A DNA stretch of 64,000 nt from positions 682,001 through 746,000 of the forward strand of contig JAOANU010000004.1 in assembly GCA_034387635.1 (NCBI GenBank). The letters run 5' to 3'. The stretch is from Rhodosporidiobolus odoratus. Lineage: Eukaryota; Basidiomycota; Microbotryomycetes; Sporidiobolales; Sporidiobolaceae. The position numbers were made by a program, and so were the translations under genes. Below the pieces are notes generated by a model. The model was given only the letters and a program-made list of their open reading frames with translations. It had not been told where the DNA came from and made no database searches. This document shows, in pieces, positions 41,616 through 54,097 of the stretch; positions within the stretch are counted from its first letter, which is position 1; every line of letters starts with the position of its first letter.

Positions 41616-42075
41616 CGCTCCTTTCGCTTTTGCCGCTACCACCCTTGCCGCCATCCGGCATCCCTTTTCTGCCTTTTCTTCCTTTTCTTCGATGTCTGCT
41701 GTCCCAGTCGTCTTCATGGGTCGCTCCTCTGCCTTCGAACGCCGTCGGTGATTGCGCGCGACAATGCGTGGAGCTTAATAGCGCTGTGCCTGTAGTACTG
41801 TCAGGGGTGTTTGGTTTTCTAGTGTTGTAGTTGCACTTCCATTCCCGATTTACCTGATCTCATGTCCCTTTTCGAGCGCGAGGCGCAAGGTGGCCTGTCC
41901 GCCTATTATTGAGCCAAAGTACGACTTGCCCGCAAGTCGAGGATCCGGTAGCTGGGGTCCCCAAGGCCGGCGCGAGCCTTCTCACGAGGGAAGCTGTCTC
42001 GACAGCAAGCAGGACTGAGACGGCTAATCTTACACTCGCCCCGCAGCCTTCGAGCAACAACACTCACAGTCCGCT
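41616..42075. other. Intergenic, 460 bp, between convergent genes
   Basis: This holds the 3' flanks of the DUF1748 gene and SURF6. No gene is recognised. Confidence 0.45.
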
Positions 42076-43998
42076 CTACTTCTTCCTCCCGCCCTCGAAT
42101 CCCGGCCGTCCCTTACTTCTCGCCTTCCCGCTGCTCGTCGAAGTGGTCTTCTTGCCCGCTCCGGCTGACCCCTTCTTCTTGACGCCCATCTTCTTGTCCT
42201 TCTTGTCCTTTGAGCGAGCGGCGAGGTTGGCGTTGCGCTTGTTGACGCGGTCGGAGACAGTCTTCTCGACGGTGGCTTTGCGGTCAGACCTGGAAGTAAG
42301 CGACGAACGTCAGCAAAGCCTTCACCAGATATGGGAGCGCCGCGAGCAGAAGAGAGTTGAGGAAAGCGAAGGGTGTTGCATAGTGGAGAGCTGGGAGGAC
42401 GCACCAAGCCTTTGCACTCTTGCGCTTCTCCCTCTCCTGCCTCTTGGCCATCTTCTTCAATCGCTGCTCATCATCCCGAACCTTCTCACCTTCAGCCTTC
42501 AAGTTGATCTTCTCCCACCTCTCCTTCTCCTCCGCCTTCTCCCTCTTCTCCGGATCCAGCTCGTCCATGCGCTGTTTCCGCTTTGCCAGGATGTCCAGAG
42601 CCTGGTTGGCGTCCTTTGGCAGAGCGTGACGGTTCTTCTTGAGGGTACCAGAGGCTTTCTGAAGCTTTTGCAGCGACTTTGGCGTGAGACCTGCTTCGGC
42701 AGCGTTTTGCGAGTTTGAGGTAAAGTCGAGGTTGGAGAAGGCGATGGAGGCAGGATCGGAGCGAGCGGCGGATTGAGCGGCAGTGGCGTCGAAGGGGACA
42801 AGAGCGGCAGCATCGTCATACGAGGGAGAGTCGGCCTGGCAGAGAAAACACATTTTAGCGATCGGGTCTATGACCCCAGAAGAGGATGCAAGAAAGCTCG
42901 AGCGCACCTTCACTCGCTTACTCGGCCGCGCGTCATCCTGCTGAGCAGCATTGACCTTGCCACCTCCCTTCCTTCCGTTGCTCGGCTCCGTTGCCCGCTT
43001 CTTCGCTCCATCGCTCTTTTCCAGCTTCTTCTGCTCCTTCCTCTTCTGCCTTCGATTGTCACGCAGAGCAGCCCGCCTTCTTCGCTCCTCGAGCAAGTCG
43101 TCCTTGCTCTTGACCTCGGCCTCTACCTCATCGTCCTCCTCATCCGATTCCTCCGTCTTCTTCCCCTTACCCTTTGCGGATCCCGCCTTGACACCCTGCT
43201 TCTTCGCCTGGATGTCTGCGATCCGTCGCTGCAACTTCTCCCGTAACTCAGTAATCGTCGGCGCCGGTCCCGTCGCCGAAGCAGGCTTGTTCTTCAATAC
43301 GCCCTCGTCGTCCAGTTCCAGGAAATCTCCCTCTGCGACATCCTCGTCGTCCGAGTCGGCAAAGTCGCTCTCGTTCGGCGAGTCTTCCTCGTCCTCCCAA
43401 GATTCCTCGTCCTCTTCTCCCGAAGAAGCGTCGGCGGCACGCTTTTTCCCCTTGGCGGCAGCGGAGAGTTTCGCCGCCTGAATCTCGGCAATCGTCTTGG
43501 GCTCGTCTGGGTCGTACTGGGGGTTAGATAGAGTGTCAGGGTAAGGGCGGATAGGCATGCAAACAGGAAAGGCGACGAACAGCGGCAAGCCTAGCCTCTC
43601 GCTTCGCTTCGTTCTTGGCGGCTCGAACCGCTTCATCCTTCTTTGCTTTCGCGAGCGCCTTCTTCTGCGCCTTTGTGAGCTTCTGAAAAGCGGTAGGGAC
43701 GGGTCAGCCAGCTCGCTCTGTCTTCAAGGGCTCGAAAGGACTGACCTCGAAGGGAACGGGCTTGTCGTCCTCGTCGTCGCTGTCGGCACGGATGTAGTAC
43801 TTGGCGGGGATGTGCTTCAAGAGCTGATCGAATGAAGCATTGTGTGCTTGCAAGCTAGCCTGTGTTACGAGGAGAGTGAGAAGAGCTTGTTCGAGCTCGC
43901 TCGAGGGAAGGGGGGGGGCGGCGATGTAGAGACATGGGAGAACTAACCTTGAGCTGGTCAGGCTGGCTGAGAAGAGTACTAGCCAGTGCGGATGGCAT
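42076..43998 (-). CDS. RRP14: Ribosome biogenesis factor SURF6 / Rrp14
   Basis: SURF6/Rrp14 is a nucleolar protein needed for 60S (and early 40S) assembly. The ATG at 43996-43998 begins M-P-S-A-L-A-S-T-L-L. After a short intron the conserved N-terminal block reads F-D-Q-L-L-K-H-I-P-A-K-Y-Y-I. Then come an acidic and Lys-rich middle (E-E-D-E-E-S-W-E-D-E-E, later R-R-R-R-A-A-L-R-D-N-R-R-Q-K-R) and the C-terminal SURF6 domain with F-S-N-L-D-F, L-Q-K-A-S-G-T-L-K-K-N-R, V-E-K-T-V-S-D-R-V-N-K-R-N-A-N-L and the family end R-P-G-F-E-G-G-R-K-K. The stop is at 42076. About five introns interrupt it. Confidence 0.93.
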
Positions 43999-45152
43999 CC
44001 TGGCGGATAGTCTAGTAGTAGTCAAGCGAGTGCGGCGCGATGATGTTGGAGAGAGCCTTCGCGAGGACAAGTTCAAGCCGTCTCTCCTTCCGTCCCCGCC
44101 GCCTGATATGGCTAGAATGCTGCTCGCAGTGCTTCGCTACATACTTCAATGTGACCTCAGCCGCACCGACAGCAAAGCCACCGATCGACGGCCACCACGT
44201 CCTTTTTCGTCCCTTTCTGTCGCGGCAGGCGATACCTCGATTACGACCCTACAGGTTCAGCTCACATATAGCGCGCCAGCGCAATACCTGCTCAGTAAGC
44301 CGCTGCACAACCATGCGCTGCCTCCGCCCTGCAAAGGATGACGCCGGTCCACCTTCGCGTCTTTTCAGCCGTGCCCGCTTTCTCGCCAGGACAGTATCGT
44401 CACTATGGTAAGTCCTGCACGAAAAACTTGATCTTCTGCTCGTGTGACTACCATTCGGTCGCCTCCGCTAACCGTATGCCGTACATATTCGCCGTGTCTG
44501 CCTGTACACCCAAGGCTGTGCGGTTGTTCTTCCAACGCTGCGCACAGCTACGATGCCTCCAGCACCGCCTGCCCCCCCCGACTTCCGCATCAACAGCTGT
44601 AACCTGCCGCCCTGATATGGTCTCCTACCTGCTCTCGCCGCCGAGGACGTCTTTCTTTGCTTCTCTTTCGGTCGGTTCACCTTGTCACTAGCGCTCGAAG
44701 CATCGACCATCCTCACGTTCAGTCTGCTGGAACCCAGCGCACGCGGCACCGAGGAAGCGCCAGTAATCAGGTAGTAGTCGGGATGTGCGAATGCGGCGGC
44801 CTACGCTTCCTACTACTTTTCCTCCTCCTTTCTGTCTCATTATCCGTCCGGATGACCTACGCGAGCCGCGTCGGGCTATGGCAGACTGCATTTTCGTCTT
44901 GGACGCGTGCACTCACGTACATACTCGCTTTGAATAGCTCTCTCGGTGAATGAGCTGAAAAAAGCACTGCTACTGTACGAATGGACAACTGACTGCGCAG
45001 ACAAAGACACTACTACAAATCCAATTTATATGAGGGGTATATGACAACATGTTCCCAAAGTAACAATGGTACTGATAACGTAGAGAAGACGAAGACCCAA
45101 CAACCACCGTACTGAATAAGCCGAAACGAATCCTCGAACCGAAGCACAACGT
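43999..45152. other. Intergenic, 1,154 bp, no gene supported
   Basis: This lies between the SURF6 start and the sugar transporter stop, both on minus. The left part should be the SURF6 promoter. Short open frames on both strands show no motifs. Confidence 0.45.
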
Positions 45153-47819
45153 TCACTTCCTCTCCTCCTCCAACGACAAATCATCCTCCTTCTCCTTAAC
45201 GACCGTATGATGCGCCACAGCCGCCGCGTGTTCGACATCTGGAACCGCTCCGCCTTTGGGCTCAAACAGGAGGGCAACCTCTTCGAGGGTCAGACCGTTA
45301 CTGTTGACGGCTAGGAAGTACCACCCGATGAGTTGGATGATGATGATTGGGAGGTAGACTGTGTAGTACTTCCAGCCGATGGCGGCTAGTGCGACACTGT
45401 TTACGTATCTGTTTCGTGCAAAGAAGCGGCGTCAGTCCAGGCAACTCGATTACATAGACCTGGGAGACCAGCAGGGTAGTGTGGAGCAAACCGGATAGCA
45501 ATTACGAGTTGAAGATCGAGATGCTCTTGGTGAGCAAGGCGTTTGCCATCATACTGCAGTCGGAAGGACGCAGGTCAGCTGAGAAGGTTTCGACCAGAAG
45601 CAGACGGACGTACCCCTTGGCTCGCATGTTGAACGGAAGAACCTCGGCCGTGTATGAGAAGAATAGCGGGCCTGCGAGGAGAGACGATCTTTAGTTAGCT
45701 CCGGTACACCGCTTCGTAGCTGAGCGAAGACAGCCATGAAGACCAAGAAGAAGAGACTGACCGCAGACGAGGTTGAACCCTGCAGAAAAGGCGTAGAGGT
45801 CGAGGCAGGCGCAAGGGCGTCGATGAAGCCGCCAAGATCAGCAGTCTGAAGGGTCGGAGGGAAGAGCACGAACGCACAGAAGTCGTACATCCAGACGGCG
45901 ACGACGGCGGCAATGCCGGCAGCCTTGCCCTGGTTCTTGGCGTAGATGGCCGATGCGACAATGAGCCAGACTAAGAGGTGAAGAATAGTCAGTACCGAGC
46001 TAACAGGAGTGCAATCAATCTGCAAGGCGAGGGCCGGAGGGAAGATGGAAGGAAGTCCACCATTCGAGAACAGGACACCAGTCCAAGCAGTCATGAGAAG
46101 CTTGCGACGTGGCACACGAGGGACGAGGAAGGTGCCAAGTAACGAAGCCATCCAGTTAAAGATCTGAAGGCCACCGTTGATTCCGGTCACTTGCCTGCGG
46201 GCGGAGGATAACCGATCAGCCGAGCAGCTTGGATGGCTCGATTGCGACGGTACAAGAGGGCCTGACGTACCGAGTGCTGGTGATGCCGACAAGCTTCAGA
46301 ATACTCGTGTAGTAGCTGTAAAGAGGCAAGCGTAGAAAGGACCTCAGTCCGGCAAGAACGGCATCGGCGTCGCTAGGTTGATGGAGACGAGGGTGGAAAA
46401 AAATACTGACAAGGTGATGATCGCCTGTCCCGAAAGCGTCTGGCAGAACCCGATCCACAGTACGAGCGCAATGCGCCGACGATTGGCGGGAGTCGCCCAT
46501 AGAATAGACCAGCCATACGCGGCCATCTCCTGCTCCTTCTGGATAGTCTGCTTCATTTCCTCGAACTCAAAGGTCACGAGTTCGGTCTCTTCGCCGTTTC
46601 CTGTAGACGAAAGGGTATCAGCGATACCACCCCGAACAGAGAGGACTTGATGGTAGATCGAGGCTGCGTACCGTGGTATTTGATGAGGAAGTCAAGAGCA
46701 GCCTTCTCATTGCCTTTGCCGAGATGCCAGCGAGGGGACTCGGGCACAAAGAAGATGGCAACCAGGGCGAAGAGGGCAGGCCCGATCTGGATAATGTAGG
46801 GGATCCGCCAGCTCCAGTTCGTCAACATGGTGCCCGTGCCGAAGATCGTCCACGCTAGTGACAGAGTCAAGCGGGAGCGAGCGAAGGCCACGATGCAGCG
46901 TGCAGCACAGGGCACGGGAGAAGATGTGTCAGGAGGCAAGAGGGATGGTAGGAAGATGGAAGATTGAGAAGGTCAGTGTCTATCACGAATAGAGGCGAAA
47001 GGCTCAAAATACCAGCGACGATGGAGCCGAGAATATAGCTGACGGGACATGAACAGAAAAGCGTGAGCATGGATAATGGAGTCCAAAGACAGGATTGAAT
47101 GTACTAGGTGTTGAAGGAAGCCGCCAGGGTTTGACGCTGAGAAGGATGCGGCAGCTCCTGTAGAATGATCGGAGAGATGATGACCTATGAGAGCATATCC
47201 GGCCGTCAGTAAGACACATGAAGACAGAAGACGTACGATAGAGAGTATGGAAGGGAAAGCTCACACCGAAGGCCAGACCGGATCCGCTGTAGACGATAAG
47301 TAAGCGATTATTGCTGTGAAACAGCGAATAACTTGGCGCTTACATGACAGCACGAGAGCCCAGGAAGAGGCCGTAAGCGGACGCGTTGCCCTCGCCTGCA
47401 ACGGTACCCATAATGGATCCGATCACCATGGTAAGCGCGGCGTAGCGGATACACAGACGACGGCCGAAATGATCAGACGCCCAAGCCGCGATGGGAGCGG
47501 TGGCGAACCCGGTGCAGTACGAGATGAGGTTGAGGAAGCCAATCTTGGACGCTGAGGGGTGGTCGAGTGTCTCTTTCCAAGGTATGAGGGCTTGGAACGA
47601 CGAGATGAGGGCCGAGTCGTAGCCGTTGTTCATCTGGGTCACGAAGACGCAGCAGACAGCCAAGTTGAGGGCAAGAAGACCTGTTCACGCGGGGCATTGT
47701 CAGAAAGGCGCTCAGGAAGATGGAAAAAATCGTAGGGGCGAACCTCGGTTCTTCCACCATGGCCCTTGTGCGCGGAAGGCGGCGTCAAAGTCCTTGAAGG
47801 CAGTGGTCGGAGTCGACAT
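45153..47819 (-). CDS. MFS sugar transporter, lactose-permease-like group
   Basis: This is a plasma-membrane hexose or disaccharide porter with about twelve membrane helices. The ATG at 47817-47819 gives M-S-T-P-T-T-A-F-K-D-F. Sugar-porter marks are Q-M-N-N-G-Y-D-S-A in helix 1, A-S-D-H-F-G-R-R-L (loop 2-3), I-L-G-S-I-V-A, W-S-W-R-I-P-Y-I-I-Q, V-P-E-S-P-R-W-H (after helix 6), F-C-Q-T-L-S-G-Q-A-I-I-T, Y-T-A-E-V-L-P-F-N-M-R-A-K-G and a cytosolic tail with L-E-E-V-A-L-L-F-E. It ends S-L-E-E-E-R-K at 45153. More than ten exons are needed, so inner borders are approximate. The exact sugar cannot be read from sequence. Confidence 0.9.
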
Positions 47820-48782
47820 GACTGGGACAGGGCCGGCAAGAGTTGAAAGTAAATTCGACTATTGAATGGCGAGCGGCAAGGATGGCGAGAATGGGGTGCA
47901 AGATGTGGAGGGAAAACGCTGTAGGACCAGAGAGTAGAAGAGGTTGAGGCGGAGGAAGCGATAGACGGAGAGGGGAAGTGTACGGCCGATAAAGGTGCAA
48001 GAAAAAGAGGAGAACGACGAGATACGAAGGAAGGCTGATTGTGCCTCACAAGCGATTGTATCGGCCGTTTCGGTCGAGACGATGAGACCTGGCGGCCCGG
48101 CGCAATACTGCGCTTCCGCTTATTCGTGCCGGGTTGGGCGGGCGAGCGGGTGAAACGACGGGAAATTGTTGCTTCTTTTCCTCGACGACTACGCCGTGGG
48201 ACGGGTGCCGACCACCCAGAGGCGGCAAAGAGGGCGCTTGACAAGCAATGTACGGTCGGCTGGCGTCCTCCGGATGAGATCGAGCGGAGTTGTAGTTGGA
48301 AACAGGAGATCAAGATGGGAGGCGGGTGCTCGCTTCGGATTGGCCAGGGTTTTCTTCTGAACGAGGATACTTGGATGATGCCTCCGTGCACCACCATGAC
48401 GAGCGTGGCCTGTAGAGCCAACGGAACAGGCTTGCAGACGTTGACAAGGCGACAGCAAAGCTGGCGGAAGCAGGGCAGCACTTTCCGGATTGCCCGGAAT
48501 GCTTTTCTCCGATAGTAAGACCAGGCGTTGCTTCACGTAGGCCCCAATTCTGAGCGCGCGACCGCCTCGCGTAATCAGGTTGGCGCGTCCAGCAGAGGAA
48601 GCTGCGTTCGCTCCGACTCATGCTCGACCGTGGGAAACGAGGAAGAGATACAAGATACCTCATTACGCCTAAGATTAGCACAGAACAGCAACCTAGAACG
48701 GGTATCGCTAGCTTGAAGAGGAGAACATCCGAGAAGAGTACAGCGGCGAGATGTAGCGGAAGGGGCAGATACGGAGTGGAGT
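47820..48782. promoter_or_regulatory. Upstream region of the sugar transporter, 963 bp
   Basis: This is a long upstream region by the standards of this window, consistent with a nutrient-regulated transporter; the left half is purine-rich on plus. No coding gene is supported. Specific Mig1-type sites were not established. Confidence 0.45.
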
Positions 48783-51139
48783 TTAGTCGGCGTACTGCAA
48801 GGAAAAGAGTTGATCAGCACGACTTGCGCCGATGTAGGACAACAGACATGAGAGGTATCGACGCCAAGTAAGGAGAGTGCGGTGAACACGGCGGGACGGG
48901 AGTGTAGGCAAGCACGGCACAAGTGCAGAAGAAAGAGGAGATGCGGAACGCACCAAAACCAGCCTCGCACCGCTTCGCACCCATCGCTCCAGGTCTTCAT
49001 CATCCTCGATCTTAATCAACCGTGCCCCACCCGCCATCACCACCTGAGCCCCGGGCGCCGGTTCCGGTCCTCCAACCTCAGACCGGTACCTCAAATTGGT
49101 CACTTCGCTACCTAACCGTTCTCGGACCTTGTCGAGCAATGCGCCGTGAGCGACGGTAGGAGGGACCCGGATGGCGATGAGGTCGTCGGTGTTTCGGTGG
49201 AAAATCTTGATCTTGATGAAGGGGATGCCTTGGTTGGCGTTACCCATGGGTGCGCGTTCGGGTTCGGCGTGAGGTGGCGCTGATTCGCCGTAAGGGTCTT
49301 CGTGATACTGTTGCTGATTTTGAGCTGCATGAGGGCAGGGGGTTTAGACATACGAACTTGGGAGCGGTACAGAAGAGGGAATAACGAACCATAGGATCTT
49401 CGCTGCGGTTGCTCCCCCCGGTACTCATCATACTGCTGCTCCTGCCCTCGTCCATTCATGCTCATCCGCGCCATCTGATCCGCGACATCGTGCTCATACT
49501 CGTCCTCTCGACCATACTCTCCTCCACCCGGTCCCATCCCAGCGCCGCCATCCATCTGGTCGAGATAGTCGACAAGCTCGCCATACTGGTTCTCAATGCC
49601 ACCCTGACTTGGTACCGGGCTCATCTCGTCGCCATACCCCGCATTGCCAGTCGTCACCTCGACATCCCCAGCGCGCGGCACGAGGAACTCGTACATCAAC
49701 CCTGAACCTCGAATCCGATCTGGCAGCGAGCAGAGGTCGGCGAGGTAGATCGAGAGGTCGTGTACTCGCTGGGCGCAGACCACTTCGTCCTCGTACTCCG
49801 TCGGACCCGGCATCATGGGGAGGATTCGCTCCGTCCGTCCATCCTGCCCGGGTACTCGCCCCGCTTCCACCGGAAACTCGTCCATCAAAGCGATCTGGAA
49901 GTCGTAAAAGTCTTGGTAGAGGCGGTAGAGAACGAGGGATGCGCCGGTGGAGAAGAATGCTCGGAGGTGGAACCAGAAGGCGCCCTCTTCTTGGTGGAAG
50001 GATTCGACGGAAGCGGAGGTGACGAGACCGTATTGTCGTCGCTCTCGTGAGTAAGAATAACGCTCGTAGCCCTCTCCGCCTTCTTCGCCGCCTTTCGCAG
50101 GGTCGGCAGCGTACGCATCTTGCGTAGGCGACTGAGACCGAGGGCCGTTCGTGTAGGCATCGTCGTAAGGAGGTTGAGAAGGCGGCTGCGGGGGTTGCTC
50201 AGGGGCGGCAGAAGGGGTAGAGTCGGCAGCGGGCTGACCAAAGTCGAAGCGGCCGAGGGGGATCGAGGCGCTCTTGTAGTCGGCCGTCATCTTCTTCCAC
50301 TCCTCCACCTTCGGTACCACCGCACTCCGTATCAGTTCTCCGACGTTCTCAACCGGCTTCCCTGTCGCCATATCCTGGATCTCGACGAAAGCGACGGGGA
50401 TCAAACCCGGACCACCCAACCTTCCTATCGGCTTTGCCACAAACCACTCATGATTTGACTGGGCAATGACGATAATCGGCTCCCCCTTCTTGGCATCGAG
50501 TTCGTCTGCCCGTTCGGCGATGAAGTCGTACTGCACGACGCCGTAAAGAGGCTGATGCTTCGACGAGCCCTGTGAAGCTGGTCGACCGTTGACTGGCGCG
50601 ACGCCCGGCGTCGACACAGGCGAAGGACCGCCGAAAGGGCTCGTCTGACCCTGTGGAAGCGGAGCATATCCTGCCACAGCTCCCGGCGGTCCCGCTTTCC
50701 ATCCTGGTCCCGCTGGTCCCGCCGATGCCGGCGCCCCATACGGACTGCTCGCCGCACTCCCGTTGCTCCCTGTCGACGCCTGCTTCTGTCCCTGTCCCTG
50801 CATCGCTGTTTCCCTGACATTCCGCCCGAGCACTTGAAAGTGCCCCGCCGGAACCAGCCCCCGGGCGCCGGTCATGGGGTTTGCGGCATCGAACCAGTCC
50901 TCGCCGCCTTCCTCGCTGACGACGTGGAAGAAGTCTCCGGCTGCGAAGCTGAGTTCTTGAGGAGTTTGGGCGTCGTAGGGGGCGGTGGCTCGAATGACCC
51001 GTTTGGGCGGTGCGGGAGCGGCTTGCGGTCGGACGGCTTGGGCAATAGGAATGGCGGTGGAGGGCTTGTTGGAGGAGGGGTAGGTCGGAGTGGGTGCGCC
51101 TATGCGGTCTTTGTTGAGGGATCGTCGGATACCCTTCAT
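48783..51139 (-). CDS. BEM1: Polarity scaffold Bem1 (SH3-SH3-PX-PB1)
   Basis: Bem1 links Cdc42, its exchange factor and PAK kinases at sites of polar growth. The ATG at 51137-51139 begins M-K-G-I-R-R-S-L. SH3-1 has A-P-Y-D-A-Q-T-P-Q-E-L-S-F (about residues 48-105). SH3-2 has V-Q-Y-D-F-I-A-E-R-A-D-E-L and L-I-P-V-A-F-V-E-I (about 200-260). The PX domain has F-H-L-R-A-F-F-S, Y-R-L-Y-Q-D-F-Y-D-F-Q and the basic/proline region near P-M-M-P-G-P. After Gly/Asp-rich linkers the PB1 domain begins I-P-F-I-K-I-K-I-F and contains I-K-I-E-D-D-E-D-L. One intron lies near 49,325-49,390. The last exon (48794-48783) is 12 nt and encodes Y-A-D and the stop. Domain order and length fit the family. Confidence 0.94.
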
Positions 51140-51868
51140 GAGGGGCGGGGGAAGAAGAGAAGTGCAAGGGAAGGACTGGAAAGAGCGCGGAGGTCGACGG
51201 AAAGCGGCTGTGCGTGTAGAGTAGTGAGTATGAGCCGTTGTATGCTCTTTCGGATTCGGAGATCTGGGTTGGTGAACGGGTGCAGAGGAGTATGGGAACT
51301 CGAGAAGGGGTCAGCGTACCAGAATCACGACTACGGTGCCTGACTTGGTGCTAGAGATGCAGATAGTATCCTGTAGCCTAAGAGAGAGTGTATCAGTCAT
51401 GTATCGCTCGTTCTGAAGAGAAGATAAGCTCACCCGCGGCCTTGACCAAATTGAATGCAGTCGGGAGAACGGTGAACAGCTCAGTGGGGCAAGCTGAGCG
51501 CGTAAGGTGCTGATCACGCAAGACACGATCACGCAAATAGAGCGAACCAAGCACCAGCAGGAGCAGAGTGAGAGAATTGCAAGGTGGACACAGTCGATCG
51601 ACTCTCCGGCACAAACAAGGGGAGAACGGACGGACATTATACAAAGCAGTTGTCGTCAAGCAGTCTCGACGACCCATGTGAATCTCACGAAGAGGAGATG
51701 GGCTGCTCCTACAATTGTTCGCCGTAGCGACTGCCCGAGCGGATCCCGTCGCGAAGAAAAAGTCGTTCAGAGCGAAGAAACGAACCTTTGGCGCTGGGTA
51801 TCAGACAGACGGGTATGAGCACTACGAGAACGGTATATCGACCTTGACTGACGCCACTGAGCGTGCGC
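51140..51868. promoter_or_regulatory. Intergenic, 729 bp, upstream of BEM1
   Basis: This lies between the MAPKK stop and the BEM1 start, so it should be the BEM1 promoter plus the MAPKK 3' UTR. No gene is supported. Confidence 0.45.
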
Positions 51869-53793
51869 CTAGGCTGCTTGGATCCCTTGTACCCAACTCG
51901 CAAGATCGGCGGGGGGTTGACGTTCCCGACTCCTCCTCACCCATCCGTGCGAAAGGAGCGACTGCGGTCCAGGGCGAGTAGCGGGGTCTTTCTCAAGGCT
52001 GAGGTGAAAGCGAGTCAGTTTGGCGCATACTGGACGCAGAGGGAAGCTGAAAGGAAGGAAGGGAGACGTACCAGACCTGCATGAAGTTGCGGAAAGCGTT
52101 CGTGTACTTGATCCCCACCTCTGGTTCATCCGCGAGCTCGACCTTGTCCATGCGAACGAGGTAGGTGAGGAGCTCGATCGGTCCGTTCAGTGGCGCTTCG
52201 CCAGGTCCAGGGAACGGGAAGCGGTTCAGCGCAATCTCGAGAACCGTGACGGCCATCGACCACACGTCCGAGTTGATCCTACAATGGTCGGACAATAAGC
52301 GATGGCTAGAAGCGAGGTAACGAAAGAGACGCGACGAACGAGTACTGGCCGCCCCGAATGCGCTCGGGACTGAGGTAGAAAGTCGTCCCGACGAAGGTGC
52401 CGGCCAAGCTGTTGACGAGTTCGCCCGATACACCAAAGTCGCAAAGCTTGATGAGTCCATCTCGAGTCACGAGGACGTTCGAGGGCTTAATGTCTAGGTT
52501 GCGAAGGCCTTCAGCGGGTGCCGAACAGAGACGGGAATAAACAGCCTACCGCGATGAATGATCTTCTGACTATGCAGGTAGACGAGTCCGGAAAGGATCT
52601 GGAGGCAAGCGAACGATTAGTAGGGGTTTCAGAGAGGATTAGGTGTAGCGTACCGATTCTGCAATCTTGCCCAAGACCTTCTCTCCTGTCCTCCAGCCCT
52701 TCGCTTTGACCTTCTTGTACAGCGAGTCCAGACTACCCGCCTCACAGAATTCCATGAGAATGCCGATTTGCGTGTTGTTCTGCGGAATGAAATATCAGTG
52801 AGTAGAGTGCAGCAAGCTAATCTGGCAAAGAAACGCACATCTTCGAGGTAAGCACCGTAGTACTGCACGATATTTGGGTTGGTGCAGTCCCGCATAAAGA
52901 GGAGCTCGCGAAGATGTTGCTTGTGGACTTTGGGATTCGGGGAGGTAGTGATAGTCTGGGTGGAGGGATGATGTCAACGTCGTCACGCGAGGAGAACGAG
53001 ACGAGGGGTTGCACACCTTCTTCGCCATGACGAGTCCCGTAGGCTTGTGCAGCACCTTGCGCACTTCACCGCTTGCTCCCTCTCCCAACCGGGCCATATC
53101 CTCGATGTTCCCCGGCGAAATATCCAAGGGACCGTCATCTTCATCGTCCGTCCCGCTAACCGCACTACTGTCATGCCCTGCAGGGTACCTCGAACCCGGA
53201 GACAGGAAGTTCGAGCCCGCCTCCGCCGGTTGACCCATAACATGCTGAAGATGCTCGCCATAAAAGTTGGCGACAGGCAACCCACCCTGTCCACCAGAGC
53301 TTCCCGGTCGTCCTGTACCTTGTGTGTATTCGCTGTTGAAGCTAGGTTTCCTACTCGGGACTCTACTGGCACTCCTCGGCCGCCGTGTCGCCCCACTCAA
53401 CTCGTCTTCCAACTCGAGACCGGCGGGTGTGCCATTGATGACATCTAGCAGCTCGCCGGCCATTCGTTCCTGTTCCCCTTGTGCCCATGGGCGGTGCGAG
53501 GATTCGTCCTCATCGAGTTCAGAGTCGGATTCGGAAGGGCCGTTGAGAGCCGACGAGTAGTGCGAGACTTGGGTCGGGATGTTGAGGGACAATCCGGATA
53601 GTCCTGCTGTGACTGCTCCTAGCTTAAGTGAGGGTCTTCCGCCAGACGCTGGACGAGTTGGAGGAGCTGGTGATATAGAAAGAGGAGGAGGTCGAGGTGC
53701 ATCATTGCCGGACGGGGGCGGAGCTGATTGGCCTGGTAGCTGTAGCTTGAGTGCAGACCTGGACGGTCGCTTTGGCGGTAAAACAGCAGACAT
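51869..53793 (-). CDS. MKK1: MAP kinase kinase, Mkk1/2 type (cell-wall integrity)
   Basis: This is a dual-specificity kinase expected to act between Bck1 and the Slt2/Mpk1 MAPK. The ATG at 53791-53793 begins [12 protein letters not shown]. About 230 Ser/Pro-rich residues precede the kinase domain. The Gly loop is L-G-E-G-A-S-G-E-V, with the ATP Lys in V-M-A-K-K-V; then [22 protein letters not shown], catalytic [11 protein letters not shown] and D-F-G-V-S-G-E-L-V. The activation loop [10 protein letters not shown] and the later N-R-F-P-F-P-G with P-I-E-L-L-T-Y are closer to Mkk1/2 than to Ste7 or Pbs2, as I recall those families. The stop is at 51869. About six introns interrupt it. Confidence 0.9.
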
Positions 53794-54097
53794 ACGAGAC
53801 TGGAAGAACGTGAAGAGGAACTCGGAGGAAAGGAGGCGACGACGACGCTTGCGATCACGTCGTTACTGTCACGCAAGTCCGCGTTCCCTCCTCTGGTCCG
53901 GTCGAGTCTGAAGGCTCTCAAGCTAACGTCGTACGCATGAAGTCTAGATAAAGTGCAATTCGACAGCTATGTATATATCCTTTTTTTTTTTCTTCTTCTC
54001 TTCCCCTCCTCCTCCTCCTTCTTCTCTTCATCGCACGTCGGTGACCGCTTGCGTCGAAGAAGTGCCGCCTAGTCGCGAGCTCATCTTCATCCGTGCT
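53794..54097. promoter_or_regulatory. Upstream region of the MAPKK, 304 bp
   Basis: This contains an 11-base T run within a T/C-rich tract near 53,975-54,030 and a TATATAT word just left of it. On the minus strand the A-rich side faces the end of the aminotransferase gene. No gene is seen. Confidence 0.5.

Noticed and set aside
47820..48540. Minus-strand open frames upstream of the sugar transporter
   Set aside because: No ATG-led exon joins them to the transporter and no motifs are present; treated as promoter.
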